DNA from: Streptomyces hilarionis
GTDB lineage: Bacteria > Actinomycetota > Actinomycetes > Streptomycetales > Streptomycetaceae
Length of the DNA stretch: 64,000 bases
Assembly: GCF_024539675.1 (NCBI RefSeq)
Contig: NZ_JAHHIT010000041.1
Coordinates: forward strand, 1 to 64,000
Reading direction: 5' to 3'
Shown: positions 62,771-64,000 of the stretch, piece after piece
How positions within the stretch are numbered: the stretch's first letter is position 1
Layout: each line of letters starts with the position of its first letter
The notes under the pieces: generated by a model
Database searches by the model: none
Seen by the model: the letters and a program-made list of their open reading frames with translations, nothing else
What the model was told of the DNA's origin: nothing
Made by a program: the position numbers and the translations under genes

Positions 62771-63604
62771 ATGCCGTACTTCACGAGCCCCGTCGACGGC
62801 ACCCGGCTGCACCACGTCGACTACGGACCGGCCGACGGGCCGGTGATCGTCTTCGTGAACAGCCTGTACTTCGGGTCCGAGATGTGGGAGTACCAGATGC
62901 TGCCGCTGGCGCGGGAGGGCTACCGCTGCGTGGGCTTCGACCGCCGCGGTCACGGCCGCTCCGACGACACGTGGGGCGGCTTCGACCTCGACAGCCTCGC
63001 GGACGACGTCCAGGGGCTCCTGGACCACCTCGACCTGCGGGAGGCGACCCTGGTGGGGCACTCGGTCGGCGCCGCCGAGGCCGTCCGCTGCCTGAGCCGG
63101 CACGGCGCCGACCGGGTGGCCCGGCTGGCGCTCGTCGCCGGCATGACGCCCGGCCCCGCCCGGTCGGCGAACCACCCCGAGGGAGTCGACCCGGAACGGG
63201 TGCTGGCCGGCGTCGAGGAGCTGCGCCGCGACCGCTCCGCCTTCTTCGCCGACGGCGCCCGCGCCTTCTTCGCGCTGGACCGCCCCGGCAACGACCTCTC
63301 GGAGGCGTACGTACAGGCCATGGTCCGGCGCTGCCACGGTTGCACGGCACGGGCCGCCGTCGCCGTCGGCGAGCTGATCGCCGGCCTCGACGTCGCGCCC
63401 GAACTGGCCGCGCTCGACCTGCCGGTGCTCGTCGTGCACGGCACCCACGACGCCTCCGGCCCGATCGAGCTGACCGGCCGTCGCGCCGCCGCCCTCGCCC
63501 CGAACTCCGTGCTGGAGGTGTACGAGAACGCCGGCCACGGTCTGTTCGCGACGCACGCCGACCGGCTCACGGCCGACCTGCGCGCGTTCGCGGCCGGGAA
63601 GTGA
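62771..63604 (+). CDS. Alpha/beta hydrolase
   Basis: A 277-residue hydrolase with the oxyanion loop region FVNSLYFGSEMWEYQ, FDRRGHGRSDD, the nucleophile elbow VGHSVGAAE, the acid region VVHGTHDASG and the catalytic histidine in NAGHGLFATH. It resembles beta-ketoadipate enol-lactonase (PcaD)-like proteins, though without pca neighbours a specific reaction cannot be named. CAGGAGG lies upstream of ATG 62771. Confidence 0.88.
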   Translation: MPYFTSPVDGTRLHHVDYGPADGPVIVFVNSLYFGSEMWEYQMLPLAREGYRCVGFDRRGHGRSDDTWGGFDLDSLADDVQGLLDHLDLREATLVGHSVGAAEAVRCLSRHGADRVARLALVAGMTPGPARSANHPEGVDPERVLAGVEELRRDRSAFFADGARAFFALDRPGNDLSEAYVQAMVRRCHGCTARAAVAVGELIAGLDVAPELAALDLPVLVVHGTHDASGPIELTGRRAAALAPNSVLEVYENAGHGLFATHADRLTADLRAFAAGK

Positions 63605-63646
63605 GCCGGGGTGGGGGAGTGGGCGCGCGGCGGGGCCGTGAACCGG

Positions 63647-64000
63647 CTATCCCCGTGTCGCGAAGGCGTTCACGCCCGTCAGCTCGGCGGACAGCTCCCA
63701 CAGCCGCGCGGCCTGCTCCGGGTCCGTCGCCCAGTCCTTGACGCCGAAACGTGCGTCGCCGTCGACGGCGGGCTCGGCGACGTCGCAGTCCTCCAGGTAG
63801 AGGCCGCCCATGCCGGCCAGCTGCGGCGACGTCGCCGCCCAGACCTGGGTGGCCGCGCCCTGCCCGGGAGTCTTGAAGCCGGCCTGGTTGATCACGTTGC
63901 CGTCCTCGTCGATCCAGCCGCGCTCCACCATCTCCTCCTTGGGCAGGTGGCGCTGGAGCGGCGTCATGATGCCGCCGGGGTGCAGGGAGAAGGCCCGTAC
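63647..64000 (-). CDS. Short-chain dehydrogenase/reductase, C-terminal fragment (cut by window edge)
   Basis: The last 117 residues of an SDR are inside the window: VRAFSLHPGGIMTPLQRHLP (the strand/loop after the catalytic YxxxK), then a C-terminal region with GGLYLEDCDVAEPA and a final helix AARLWELSAELTGVNAFAT. The pattern matches oxidoreductases of the retinol/light-dependent protochlorophyllide type. The N-terminal Rossmann part and start lie beyond position 64,000. Confidence 0.85.
   Translation of the reverse strand, partial: VRAFSLHPGGIMTPLQRHLPKEEMVERGWIDEDGNVINQAGFKTPGQGAATQVWAATSPQLAGMGGLYLEDCDVAEPAVDGDARFGVKDWATDPEQAARLWELSAELTGVNAFATRG

Overview
The window is high-G+C actinobacterial DNA with every hallmark of a Streptomyces chromosome: strong third-position GC bias, GTG/TTG starts, ATGA/GTGA stop-start overlaps, Tat-exported glycan hydrolases, WhiJ-type HTH + DUF397 + HATPase regulatory sets, TerD, mycothiol-type PIG-L deacetylases and CebR boxes. 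No tRNA, rRNA, CRISPR array, prophage or intact insertion sequence was seen.

Layout. (1) 1-2531: two divergent secreted cellulase genes (a cut-off CBM2 enzyme and a CBM2-GH6 enzyme), each preceded by a CebR-type operator. (2) 2.8-9.7 kb: a GNAT acetyltransferase coupled to a second initiation factor IF-1, a gene-poor stretch with a DUF4241 remnant, a PIG-L deacetylase, a membrane Ser/Thr kinase and a Tat-exported GH29 fucosidase with accessory domains. (3) 9.8-19.2 kb: a Rho-N-like small protein, GH43-AbfB hydrolase, YciI-like protein, cold-shock protein, DUF5707 protein, APC permease, TerD, a methyltransferase and a pirin. (4) 19.4-25.2 kb: a developmental-type regulatory cluster (HEAT-like protein, HATPase, DUF397, HTH-DUF5753, DUF574 methyltransferase), a YheO/DauR-type regulator coupled to a PLP dehydratase/racemase, and a cupin. 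(5) 25.2-28.2 kb: a MoxR ATPase/VWA pair divergent from an unknown protein.

(6) 28.3-44.0 kb is the centrepiece: an apparently complete L-rhamnose utilisation locus. On the minus strand rhaI, the fused aldolase/dehydrogenase rhaEW, rhaB and then lutABC take L-rhamnose to dihydroxyacetone phosphate and L-lactate and on to pyruvate. Divergently on the plus strand lie an ABC importer (ATPase, two permeases, lipoprotein), the mutarotase rhaM, a Tat-exported BNR beta-propeller protein probably acting on a rhamnose-containing polymer, and a LacI-family regulator. The shared 260-bp promoter region carries three LacI-type inverted repeats.

(7) 44.2-64 kb: a prolyl-aminopeptidase-like hydrolase, a second PIG-L protein, a Cys-rich/pentapeptide-repeat fusion, a stand-alone CYP102-like P450 divergent from a TetR regulator, an iron-box-controlled DUF2470 gene, a Tat-lipoprotein lactonase, an aromatic-acid-exporter-type membrane protein, an FBP zinc-finger protein, a PAS-LuxR/HD gene pair, a CYP102-type P450-reductase fusion broken by a frameshift near 57,003, a phosphotransferase, a ROK regulator, an epimerase, an alpha/beta hydrolase and a cut-off SDR.

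Assignments rest on motif and domain recognition by eye; no database search was possible.
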